Source of the DNA: DATJXG01 sp035500455
Lineage (GTDB): Bacteria; Acidobacteriota; Terriglobia; Terriglobales; Acidobacteriaceae
DNA: 13,263 bases
Direction of reading: 5' to 3'
Assembly (NCBI GenBank): GCA_035500455.1
Contig: DATJXG010000373.1
Coordinates: 1 to 13,263 of the forward strand
The notes under the pieces were generated by a model, which was given only the letters and a program-made list of their open reading frames with translations, was not told the DNA's origin and did no database searches. The position numbers and the translations under genes were made by a program. Position 1 is the first letter of the stretch; the number at the start of each line of letters is the position of its first letter. Positions 1 to 7,124 of the stretch are shown in pieces.

Positions 1-163
1 GACCCACATTCACGATGAGTGGACCAAGAAGAAATTTGCCGAGGGAAAATACAAATCCAGTGAAATTTATGGCTCGCCCAGCGATCCCAAACTGAAGCAG
101 GAATACGAAGAATATTTGAAGCGCCGGTTGGAAGAAATCCACAAGCAACGAAATTCGAATTAG
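1..163 (+). CDS. C-terminal end of an unrecognised protein (partial)
   Basis: The reading frame is open from base 2 to a TAG stop at 161-163 and gives 53 residues, beginning THIHDEW and ending HKQRNSN. The tail is very hydrophilic, rich in Lys and Glu, and the last 30 residues look like a charged amphipathic helix. No membrane segment or catalytic motif is visible. The stop codon overlaps the Shine-Dalgarno-like AGGGAG of the next gene, so the two genes are probably co-transcribed and translationally coupled. I do not recognise the family. A role alongside the exported sugar oxidoreductase downstream is possible but is only a guess from position. The gene starts outside the window. Confidence 0.7.
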   Translation, partial: THIHDEWTKKKFAEGKYKSSEIYGSPSDPKLKQEYEEYLKRRLEEIHKQRNSN

Positions 164-167
164 GGAG
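162..167 (+). promoter_or_regulatory. Ribosome binding site overlapping the upstream stop codon
   Basis: AGGGAG shares two bases with the TAG stop at 161-163. It lies 4 nt before the ATG at 172 and 7 nt before the ATG at 175. The spacing favours the second ATG, so the oxidoreductase may start one residue later than annotated. The overlap suggests translational coupling. Confidence 0.5.
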
Positions 168-171
168 ACGG

Positions 172-1365
172 ATGATGGCTGGTTCGCAAGATACACTGAC
201 CGGGAATTCGACAAAGAACATCAGCAACGCGGCAGGCGGAAGCGGAATCAGCCGCCGCGGCTTCATCACTCGCATGGGCGGCGGACTGCTCGCAGCGAAT
301 GTCGCTGGCGCGTTCCTCAAAGATGCGGCGGCGGAATTGGTAGTGCCGGACCCTCCCGGCAAAAAACTGGGTTGGGCGATTGTTGGTCTCGGCAGCCTTT
401 CCATCAACCAGATCCTTCCAGCTTTCGCGAAATGCGAGAAATCCAAGGTAGTGGCTTTCGTCAGCGGCCATCCTGACAAGGCAAATAAACTGGCGCTGCG
501 CTATGGTGTGAACCCCAAGAATATCTACAATTATCAGAACTACGATTCCATCAAAGACAATCCCGAAGTGGATGTGATCTACATCGTGCTGCCCAATGGC
601 ATGCATGCCGAATACACCGTCCGCGGGCTGCAGGCGGGAAAACATGTGCTGTCGGAAAAGCCCATGGCCAACACTCCCGCAGAGTGCCAGCAGATGATCG
701 ACGCGGCGCGGAAGGCCGACCGCAAGCTCATGGTGGCCTACCGCTGCCGCTACGAACCCTATAACCAGGAAGCGATCCGCATTGCACGCTCGAGCGAGCT
801 AGGCAAAACGCAGGTGATCGTTTCCGACCACGGCTTCAACATCGGCGATCCCACCCAATGGCGGCTCAACAAGAAACTGGCGGGGGGAGGATGCCTGATG
901 GACATCGGAATTTATGCCTTGCAGGCGGCCCGCTACCTTTCCGGAGAGGAGCCAGTCGAGATCAACGCCATGACCTACAGCGATCCCAACGATCCGCGCT
1001 TCAAAGAAGTGGAGGAGACCATCAACTTCCAGTTGCGCTTCCCGAGCGGGATTCTGGCCAACTGCACCTCGAGCTATGGCTACGCGGGGCAGAACCATTA
1101 CCGGGTGGTGGGCACTGAAGGCTGGCTGGATATGGAGCCGGCGACGTCCTATTCGGGGCTGCGCATGCACGTCCACCGGAAAAACATCACCGAGGAGATC
1201 GAACTTCCGGTGCGCGACCACTTCCAGATGGAGATGGACCACATGTCCGCTTGCGTGATGGAGAACAGGGAACCCCTGACTCCCGGCGAGGAAGGCCTGC
1301 GCGACCTGACGATCATGATGGGAATTTACGAGGCGGCGCGATCCGGGAAGATGGTCAAACTATGA
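172..1365 (+). CDS. Tat-exported Gfo/Idh/MocA oxidoreductase, glucose-fructose oxidoreductase-like
   Basis: A predicted NAD(P)-dependent sugar oxidoreductase of 397 residues that acts in the periplasm. The N-terminus has a twin-arginine signal: SRRGFI at residues 27-32, a hydrophobic stretch to about 48, and a likely cleavage site after AAA at 52-54. The Rossmann dinucleotide-binding loop is GLGSLS at 72-77. The family's EKP signature is at 162-164, with the conserved lysine at 163. The C-terminal half has GGGCLMDIGIY, with Asp244 and Tyr248 at the positions expected for the active site. The long Tat leader, the length and the LMDIGIY block are those of the Zymomonas GFOR type, where the cofactor stays bound and the protein is exported folded. 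The substrate cannot be read from sequence; glucose or another aldose is an inference. It probably shares a transcript with the upstream gene and converges on the malectin regulator, 66 bp away. ATG 175 is an equally good start. Confidence 0.9.
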   Translation: MMAGSQDTLTGNSTKNISNAAGGSGISRRGFITRMGGGLLAANVAGAFLKDAAAELVVPDPPGKKLGWAIVGLGSLSINQILPAFAKCEKSKVVAFVSGHPDKANKLALRYGVNPKNIYNYQNYDSIKDNPEVDVIYIVLPNGMHAEYTVRGLQAGKHVLSEKPMANTPAECQQMIDAARKADRKLMVAYRCRYEPYNQEAIRIARSSELGKTQVIVSDHGFNIGDPTQWRLNKKLAGGGCLMDIGIYALQAARYLSGEEPVEINAMTYSDPNDPRFKEVEETINFQLRFPSGILANCTSSYGYAGQNHYRVVGTEGWLDMEPATSYSGLRMHVHRKNITEEIELPVRDHFQMEMDHMSACVMENREPLTPGEEGLRDLTIMMGIYEAARSGKMVKL

Positions 1366-1394
1366 CGGTCAAATTATGACAGGCAAACTATAAG
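1353..1394 (+). repeat. Three tandem 14-bp imperfect repeats across the oxidoreductase stop codon
   Basis: The units are GGTCAAACTATGAC (1353-1366), GGTCAAATTATGAC (1367-1380) and AGGCAAACTATAAG (1381-1394). The first supplies the last codons and the TGA stop at 1363-1365. The second differs from the first at one base, the third at four. The period of 14 is not a multiple of 3. It looks like a replication-slippage duplication; no function is evident. Confidence 0.75.
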
Positions 1395-1431
1395 GGAAGT
1401 GAACCCGTTGAGTTTCGTGTGGGCACAGCGG

Positions 1432-3009
1432 CTACTCGGTCTGTTCCACCTCAATGGCGTTTACTTCCGCATAATTTTCCAACGGAACGAACTCCAGCCA
1501 GAGGGCGCCGCGTTCGTTGGGCTGAAGATTGCCGAACACCTTGGTGATTTCGTGGTCGAGGCCCGCCTCTTTGGCGATCTCAAAATTCTGCAGAAGAGGT
1601 GTGCCGTTCGCGATCACGCTGAAGCGGCGAGTTTCTGAGCCTGATTGCTTGGACTCCGGCGTCCCGAACCAGGTTTCGGCAAAATGCAGGGTTAGGCGAT
1701 ATTTTCCGGGCGCCAGCGGTATGTGATATGAGAAGTTGCCGTAGCGCTCACCGCGATAGAGTGTCTTGTCACGTGCGCTGACCACCGAGTCGTCGCGCGA
1801 GGCCAGCATGCCACCAAAGAAGTACTCGTCGGACGACCATATGTGACCATCGACATCAGTGATGGGATGGTCCTGGGTCACGATCCGCACGCAGTGGACC
1901 CGTCCAGGGATGCCTTGCAGAATCTCCAGGCCGTTCAAGAAGGCGGGTGAAGGCGCCACTCGGCCGGGAGCGGCGAAGGGTCTGAAGGCCAAATGCAGTT
2001 TGCCGTCGGCGCCCGGCGAGATATCTTTGAACACTCTTACCAGCAAGCGATTGGGCCCGCCGGATTCAGCCAGTGGATCGAACCGCTGCAGCACCTGCTT
2101 TCCGTTAATCCAGGCATCGAACAACCGGGAGGTCTCGCCGCCCCCGAGCGCGTTGCCGGGGCCGTAGTCACTCTCGGCGAAGTACAAGTGCAATTCGTAA
2201 GTGCCCATGGCCAACGGAATGTCGTACTGGAACTGGCCACTCCGCTGACTCTTGATCAATTCGTCGTCCGGTTGGCCTTCGATGCGGTGATCGCCCGGGA
2301 CTGCTGTAGAGAAACCGCCTTTGAAGTAGGCGTCCGCATTCCAGACGTGGCCTTGCCGGTCCGTGAAAGCGGGCCCGTAATATCCGGCCAGCATGCGGTA
2401 CTCCGCGGGTACGGGCTGCGCCGCCGACCCGCTCCAGAACTCTTCTTGCCGGGGGGGAACTTTCACGTGCTGGCGAAGGGCGAGAAACGTGAGGCCTGCT
2501 ATGCACAGCGCCAACGGTGCAAGCGATATCCATAGAGCGTACTTCGTTCCGGAGGGTGCCAGCCCCTCGTCCATTTCCGCAATCTCCGGGGCGGAACCCT
2601 CAGAGCCAGGCAGGAGATCGAGCGGCGCCGCGGTAACAACCTGGCTAGGTACGTCGGTGTGCGCGGGGGCGTTGCGAAAAAGGAAGTGCGGAATATATTG
2701 GCCGTTGGGAATGACGATTTGTATACGTCGCGAAGCCCCTTCGCGCAGGTAGTACTCGTCAAGGCGTTTGCGCAGGCGGTGCGCTTCCACCCGCACGATC
2801 GAGTCTCTCTTGGGATCGAAGTCCGGCGCGCGGCGCAGAGCCTCGACGCCGATCGTGTACTCCTTGATCTGGTCCGCTTCTCCCTGGAAGTAACGCTCAC
2901 AGACGTACTTCAGGAAGCTGTGCAAATGGGGGGCGCGGTGAAAGATGCCGGAATCCAGCAGAGCCTGAAGCTCTGCCCGCTCGTCGCGATACTCGGCGAT
3001 TTCCAGCAC
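1432..3009 (-). CDS. Transmembrane regulator-like protein with OmpR/ToxR-like N-terminal domain and two malectin domains
   Basis: 525 residues, start codon GTG (CAC on the plus strand at 3007-3009); an in-frame TAG lies four codons upstream, so the start cannot move far. Residues 10-110 are a cytoplasmic module (KEYTIGVEALRR, then DSIVRVEAHRLRKRLDEYY, then IPNGQYIPHF). Its order of an arginine-rich helix followed by a strand and a GxY turn resembles the OmpR-type winged helix; this module also recurs in proteins labelled adenylate cyclase-like. Residues 111-156 are a linker. One membrane helix spans about 157-178. The outside part holds two malectin-like domains, about 204-352 and 357-523, recognisable by paired blocks VWNADAYFKGG / IWSSDEYFFGG and YELHLYFAES / YRLTLHFAET. 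Malectin domains bind glucose disaccharides and related sugars. The layout suggests a one-component sensor: sugar binding outside, DNA binding inside. It is transcribed divergently from the TonB-dependent receptor, its likely target. DNA binding is inferred; the malectin and membrane calls are firmer. Confidence 0.85.
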   Translation of the reverse strand: MLEIAEYRDERAELQALLDSGIFHRAPHLHSFLKYVCERYFQGEADQIKEYTIGVEALRRAPDFDPKRDSIVRVEAHRLRKRLDEYYLREGASRRIQIVIPNGQYIPHFLFRNAPAHTDVPSQVVTAAPLDLLPGSEGSAPEIAEMDEGLAPSGTKYALWISLAPLALCIAGLTFLALRQHVKVPPRQEEFWSGSAAQPVPAEYRMLAGYYGPAFTDRQGHVWNADAYFKGGFSTAVPGDHRIEGQPDDELIKSQRSGQFQYDIPLAMGTYELHLYFAESDYGPGNALGGGETSRLFDAWINGKQVLQRFDPLAESGGPNRLLVRVFKDISPGADGKLHLAFRPFAAPGRVAPSPAFLNGLEILQGIPGRVHCVRIVTQDHPITDVDGHIWSSDEYFFGGMLASRDDSVVSARDKTLYRGERYGNFSYHIPLAPGKYRLTLHFAETWFGTPESKQSGSETRRFSVIANGTPLLQNFEIAKEAGLDHEITKVFGNLQPNERGALWLEFVPLENYAEVNAIEVEQTE

Positions 3010-3049
3010 GCCGGGAGGCTAACCCAATGCTTAACCGACTTTCAAGACA

Positions 3050-3099
3050 ATTTTAGGGCCTCGGTTAACGTTTACAGCTCCATCCAGGAGGGCTGTGAT
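3050..3099. promoter_or_regulatory. Candidate divergent promoters between the regulator and the receptor
   Basis: Plus strand: TTTACA (3071-3076) is five of six to the -35 consensus and is followed after 17 bp by TGTGAT (3094-3099), four of six to the -10; this would serve the receptor. Minus strand: TAAAAT (plus-strand bases 3050-3055) is five of six to the -10 consensus and would serve the regulator, but its -35 is weak. A GTTAAC palindrome (3064-3069) lies between the two. Assignment is by eye only. Confidence 0.35.
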
Positions 3100-3126
3100 T
3101 ATTAAATAAAAAGCTAATCTCATCAG

Positions 3127-3155
3127 TAACTTACATAAGTTAACATGTCGTTAAC
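3127..3155. promoter_or_regulatory. Candidate operator: inverted repeat plus paired GTTAAC sites
   Basis: TAACTTA and TAAGTTA form a perfect 7-bp inverted repeat separated by CA (3127-3142). GTTAAC occurs at 3139-3144 and again at 3150-3155, exactly 11 bp apart, about one helical turn. A third GTTAAC is at 3064-3069 and a related CTTAACC near 3030-3036. The cluster lies in AT-rich DNA between the two divergent genes, where a regulator would bind. Which protein binds is not known; the malectin regulator is the obvious candidate. Confidence 0.45.
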
Positions 3156-3247
3156 TCCAGCATAACCATTAGAAGGTTGATAAGTCATGACGCTTGCTGC
3201 TAAACGCATACTGCTTGTTTGTGTCAATCGCGTGGGGGCTGCCAATT

Positions 3248-6200
3248 ATGTTAAAGATGGTCAAGCTGCTGCTTTGCCTGGGGCTCTTTGTCCTGCTGAC
3301 CGCGAACGTTTGGGCGCAGGGAATTTTCGCAACTCTCACCGGAGTGGTTACCGACCCCTCCCAATCGGTTGTCGGCGGCGCCAAGGTGACTCTGAAGGAT
3401 GCGGTATCCGGGTCACTGCGCGACACCGTAACAAATAACGAGGGCTACTTCACCTTCGCCGCCGTTCCCGTGGGAAGGTACAGCATTTCAGTTGAAGCGG
3501 AGGGCTTCCGGACTTACAAAGCGAACGACATCAGTTTGGGCGGTGCTGAAAAGCGCAACTTAAACGTCACTCTCACAGTAGGCGCGACAAGCGAGACGGT
3601 CGAGGTCAGCGCTGAAGCCGCACAAATTGTGACCACCGACTCAGCCGAGAAGTCGTATACGCTGGAAGCCAAGGAGTTGCAGAACTTGGTTCAAATCGGC
3701 AGCGACGCGGCCGAGTACATCAAGATTATGCCCGGATTTGCCGTGCAGAACGGCAGTTCCAACAAGGCGAACTACAGCGGCGAGGTGATCGGCATCAACG
3801 CCAACGGCGACGCCGGCAGCCAGAGCCCGCTGAACAACGCCTCTAGCTATAACGGGCTGCCCGGCAACTCGCTCGACATCACCCTGGACGGAGCGCATGT
3901 CGCTGACCCGGGTTGCGATTGTGACACGCCGGTCAATCCCAACTCTGATTTCTTGCAGGAGTTCCGGGTGCTGGCATCAAACTTCAGCGCCGAGAACCAA
4001 AAGGGGCCGATCCTCATTACCTCGGTGACCCGGTCGGGTGGCCAGCATCTGCACGGCAGCGGCTATTTCTCTGCCCGAAATGCCGCACTCAATGCCAACG
4101 ACTGGCTCAACAACAACAGCGGAGCTCCCAAACCTGCCAATAAGTACTACTACCCAGGCGGCACGATCGGTGGCATGGTTCCCAAGACGAAGGGCAAACT
4201 GTTCTTCTTCGCCGGCTTCGAGTACTACTACCAGGTGCTGGATACCGGCTTGCTACGTTCCACGGTTCCCACGGCGAATATGCTCACCGGGAATTTCTCG
4301 ACGTCCGAGTTGGAGAAGATCGGCGACGCAACCCACGGCTACAATACGGGTGGTGGAGGAACGCCGGTGGGAACGGCCTGCTCCAGCACCGGGCCTTATC
4401 TTCCCTGCCTGAACCAGAACGCTCTGAATGCTTTCGGGGCGACGCCCGACGGTAACGGGGGATATAACGTCCAGATTCCGACGGCGGACCTGAACACAAA
4501 CATGCTTGCCCTGATGAATCTATATCCGGCGCCGAATGCCGATCCCAATGCGACCGGGGGCTACAATTATGTGCAGTCCGAAGTCTTCAACCAGAACAAC
4601 ACTCAGTTCGTGACGCGCGAAGACTACAACATCAGCGACCGCACCAAGCTGTTCGTGCGCTACAACTATCAGAAGGAGACGCAACAGTTCCCGGTTGGCC
4701 TGTGGTGGCGCCAGTCGGACCAGGTTCCGTATCCGACACCGATCGAGGGCAGGAACCGGTCTTCCTCCATATCGGGATCGCTCACGCACGTGTTCAGCCC
4801 GAGCATGACCAATGAAACGGTCGTGGCGTACACGTTAGTCAAGTTCCCGAACGTCTTCGCCAGTCCTGATGCAGTAGACCGTTCGACTGTGGGCTATAAC
4901 GTTCAGGGATTGTTCAAGACCGGAGTCGCGCAGATTCCGTCGTTCGGAGGTACGGGCGGCAACGGCGAAACCGCTTTGGTATTCAATCCGGGCGGCTTCG
5001 AAGCCGGCGGAGCATCAGCCGGCCTATACGCCAACAAGTACATGCCCAGCGTGAGTGACACGATCACCAAAGTGATCGGCACGCATACACTCAAAGGCGG
5101 CTTCTTCTGGGAATGGATTCGCAACGTCCAGCCCGCGAATAACAATACCAACGGGTACCTGCAGTTCGTATCCGGAAGTAACCCCCTGTATACGACTGGC
5201 GACTCCTATGCTGACGAAGTCTTGGGTATCGCCAGCAACTACAACGAAGCCACGAAGAATCGGCTCAACGATGAAGCCTACAACACCGTTGACTTCTTCG
5301 CACAAGATGACTGGAAAGCGACCAAGCGGCTGACCGTAAACTTCGGTCTACGCTTCAGTCACTTACAGCCGTGGTATGACCGGTTAGGCGATGGCTTTGC
5401 GATCTTCAATCTCGACGCCTACACCCAAGGAGGGGGCGCAACATGTACCGGTGCGCCGACCTTCTGTGGATACGAATGGCACGCTCAGAACCCCTCTGTT
5501 CCTAATAGCGGCTACCCGACGCGTACGTTGTACTACCAGCCACGCCTGGGCGGCGCATACGATCTCATGGGTGACGGCAAGACCGTTCTCCGCGGAGGAT
5601 GGGGCCGTTACTACTTCCATACAGGACAGTTTACAAGCGGCCTGGATGCGTCCGCCGGAGTTGAGACGACCGGTTTCTCCAACCAGATCGCGTTGAGCGG
5701 GACCACCAGTCAGCCCATTCTGGTCAATCCACTACCCGCATCCTTGGCCTCACAAGCTCCATGGAGCTCAGCCGCAGGGAATGCCGGCCTGGACACGGTC
5801 AATTTCAGCGCTAACCCGTCAGGTCCTGCGGCCGTAGACGGCAAAGATGACAAGATGGGCTATACGGATAACTGGAACTTCACCATTTCGCGCCAATTGC
5901 CGTGGTCGAGCCTGTTTGAGGTCGCCTATATCGGCAATCGGTCGAGAGATCTCTCCAGCGGAGGCAATGGTGGAAGTCTGGGCTCTGGGGGCGGAGGCTT
6001 CGCCACCTACAACATCAACCTGATACCGGTGGGTGCGATGACCGCGTACGCGGCGTCACATGGGGGAGTTGATCCGAACACGCTGAATACCGCCAACTTC
6101 TATCCCATTCAGGGTTATTCAGATCTGAATGTGACCACGAATAACGGGCGCGCGAACTACAACGCCCTGCAGGCGACCTGGGCTCGCACGCGCGGGCGGT

Positions 6201-6958
6201 ACACGCTCGACCTGAACTACACGTACAGCAAGGCCGAGGGTGTGGTGAATGACGGCTCGGGCCGCGCCGTAGATATTTTCGACATAAATAAAAGCATCGG
6301 TGTGCTGCCCAATAGCCGAAAACACTTGTTCAATGCGGCTTATTCCGTGGAGCTGCCCACCATGAGAAACCTCAACAAGTATGCGGGCCGCTTCGTAAAC
6401 GGCTGGCAGGTCAGCGGAATCCTGCAACTCCAGAGCGGGCCCAACCTTAGCGCTTTCCAGAACCAAAACTTCGGCATGAGCTACGTAGGCACGGCTGCGA
6501 ACAATGGCATTGCGGTGGTTCCGGGCACCAACTTCGCGCTCAACAATAAGTCCCTGCTGGGCACGACGGAGATCCAACTCAACCCCATTGTGACCTGCAA
6601 TCCGGCAAGCGGGCTGAAAGCGCACCAGTACATCAATGGGAGTTGCTTCGCGGCCCCGTCGCAGGTTGGGGAGAACGGCCCGTTTGTCTTGCCGGCCATC
6701 TACGGCCCGGCCTATTTCAATTGGGATATGGCGTTGTTCAAGAACTTCGCCATCACCGAGAGCCAGAAGTTGCAATTCCGGTTCAACTTCTACAACTTTT
6801 TGAACCATCCGTTGTGGTCGTTTAACGGAAACAATCTCGGCCTCACCTTCCAGCAAGATAGTACGGGTGCTTTCACTCAGAGCAATTCGACGTTCGGCTA
6901 CACGACGCAGAAACAGGGGCATCGCATCATCGAGATGGCAGTGAAATACTACTTCTAA
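3248..6958 (+). CDS. Oar-like TonB-dependent outer-membrane receptor with carboxypeptidase-regulatory-like domain
   Basis: 1236 residues. A TonB-dependent transporter/adhesin-like barrel of the Oar type that is expanded in Acidobacteriota. I start it at ATG 3248 because the first 23 residues (MLKMVKLL..., ending VWA before Gln24) are a classic Sec signal peptide. The frame extends back to TTG 3194, but that only adds another hydrophobic stretch; ATG 3257 is also possible. Residues 24-110 form a beta-sandwich carboxypeptidase-regulatory-like domain (GVVTDPSQSVVGGAKVTL, then NNEGYFTFAAVPVGRYSISV). The plug follows at about 125-245 (DITLDGAHVAD, then FLQEFRVLASNFSAE). The rest is the barrel, with typical asparagine- and aromatic-rich strands, and ends in AVKYYF with the terminal Phe of the outer-membrane beta signal. 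The plug loop holds an unusual Cys223-x-Cys225 pair where homologues usually carry an Asn/Asp-Asn loop. A strong terminator follows the stop. Substrate unknown; the malectin regulator alongside hints at an oligosaccharide. Confidence 0.9.
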   Translation: MLKMVKLLLCLGLFVLLTANVWAQGIFATLTGVVTDPSQSVVGGAKVTLKDAVSGSLRDTVTNNEGYFTFAAVPVGRYSISVEAEGFRTYKANDISLGGAEKRNLNVTLTVGATSETVEVSAEAAQIVTTDSAEKSYTLEAKELQNLVQIGSDAAEYIKIMPGFAVQNGSSNKANYSGEVIGINANGDAGSQSPLNNASSYNGLPGNSLDITLDGAHVADPGCDCDTPVNPNSDFLQEFRVLASNFSAENQKGPILITSVTRSGGQHLHGSGYFSARNAALNANDWLNNNSGAPKPANKYYYPGGTIGGMVPKTKGKLFFFAGFEYYYQVLDTGLLRSTVPTANMLTGNFSTSELEKIGDATHGYNTGGGGTPVGTACSSTGPYLPCLNQNALNAFGATPDGNGGYNVQIPTADLNTNMLALMNLYPAPNADPNATGGYNYVQSEVFNQNNTQFVTREDYNISDRTKLFVRYNYQKETQQFPVGLWWRQSDQVPYPTPIEGRNRSSSISGSLTHVFSPSMTNETVVAYTLVKFPNVFASPDAVDRSTVGYNVQGLFKTGVAQIPSFGGTGGNGETALVFNPGGFEAGGASAGLYANKYMPSVSDTITKVIGTHTLKGGFFWEWIRNVQPANNNTNGYLQFVSGSNPLYTTGDSYADEVLGIASNYNEATKNRLNDEAYNTVDFFAQDDWKATKRLTVNFGLRFSHLQPWYDRLGDGFAIFNLDAYTQGGGATCTGAPTFCGYEWHAQNPSVPNSGYPTRTLYYQPRLGGAYDLMGDGKTVLRGGWGRYYFHTGQFTSGLDASAGVETTGFSNQIALSGTTSQPILVNPLPASLASQAPWSSAAGNAGLDTVNFSANPSGPAAVDGKDDKMGYTDNWNFTISRQLPWSSLFEVAYIGNRSRDLSSGGNGGSLGSGGGGFATYNINLIPVGAMTAYAASHGGVDPNTLNTANFYPIQGYSDLNVTTNNGRANYNALQATWARTRGRYTLDLNYTYSKAEGVVNDGSGRAVDIFDINKSIGVLPNSRKHLFNAAYSVELPTMRNLNKYAGRFVNGWQVSGILQLQSGPNLSAFQNQNFGMSYVGTAANNGIAVVPGTNFALNNKSLLGTTEIQLNPIVTCNPASGLKAHQYINGSCFAAPSQVGENGPFVLPAIYGPAYFNWDMALFKNFAITESQKLQFRFNFYNFLNHPLWSFNGNNLGLTFQQDSTGAFTQSNSTFGYTTQKQGHRIIEMAVKYYF

Positions 6959-6984
6959 ACTCGAGACTACATTCAACCCAGAGA

Positions 6985-7015
6985 AAAGGGATGGCTTCGG
7001 CCATCCCTTTGTTTT
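6985..7015 (+). terminator. Intrinsic terminator of the TonB-dependent receptor gene
   Basis: AAAGGGATGGC (6985-6995) pairs perfectly with GCCATCCCTTT (7000-7010) across a TTCG tetraloop closed by C-G, a very stable loop type. The T-rich run GTTTT follows. It starts 26 bp after the receptor stop codon. Confidence 0.93.
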
Positions 7016-7016
7016 G

Positions 7017-7107
7017 GTGCGCCCGGCAGAGCGCACTCACTTGGAGGTGAAAGTCCTCTACACACCCGGCAAGGGGAAGTGTTAGCGGAACCGCAAGGGT
7101 GTCCGGT
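7017..7107 (+). mobile_element. 5' fragment of a class C-like group II intron
   Basis: The segment opens with GTGCGCCCGGCA, the group II 5' end (GUGYG) in the form seen in class C introns such as that of Oceanobacillus iheyensis. It continues with GGAGGTGAAAGTCCTC, the domain I hairpin, then GTTAGCGGAACCGCAAGGGTGTCCG, given here as two blocks: GTTAGCGGAA and CCGCAAGGGTGTCCG. ACACCC (7062-7067) can pair with GGGTGT (7097-7102), enclosing the GCGG/CCGC pair, which fits the fold. The match fades at about 7107. There is no reverse transcriptase gene and no domain V before the next gene, so only the first part of domain I remains and it cannot splice. The 5' end sits right against the terminator's U-tract, the site preferred by class C introns. 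Recognition is from memory of the intron consensus; a covariance-model search would settle it. Confidence 0.75.
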
Positions 7108-7124
7108 ATCCTATCCTCACGTAC

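Noticed and set aside
3187..3438. 83-codon plus-strand frame as the true start of the receptor
   Set aside because: Its translation has no signal peptide and leaves the receptor frame. ATG 3248 gives a signal peptide and the carboxypeptidase-like domain directly. Kept only as a possible leader.
6119..7036. Minus-strand open frame of 305 codons opposite the end of the TonB-dependent receptor
   Set aside because: It runs through the receptor's barrel strands and the terminator hairpin and has no motif. Treated as a shadow.
7103..7124. Possible group II intron domain V just before the broken gene (CTCACGTAC resembles the 3' strand)
   Set aside because: The partner strand needed to form the domain V hairpin is not present in the preceding bases, so the likeness is probably chance.
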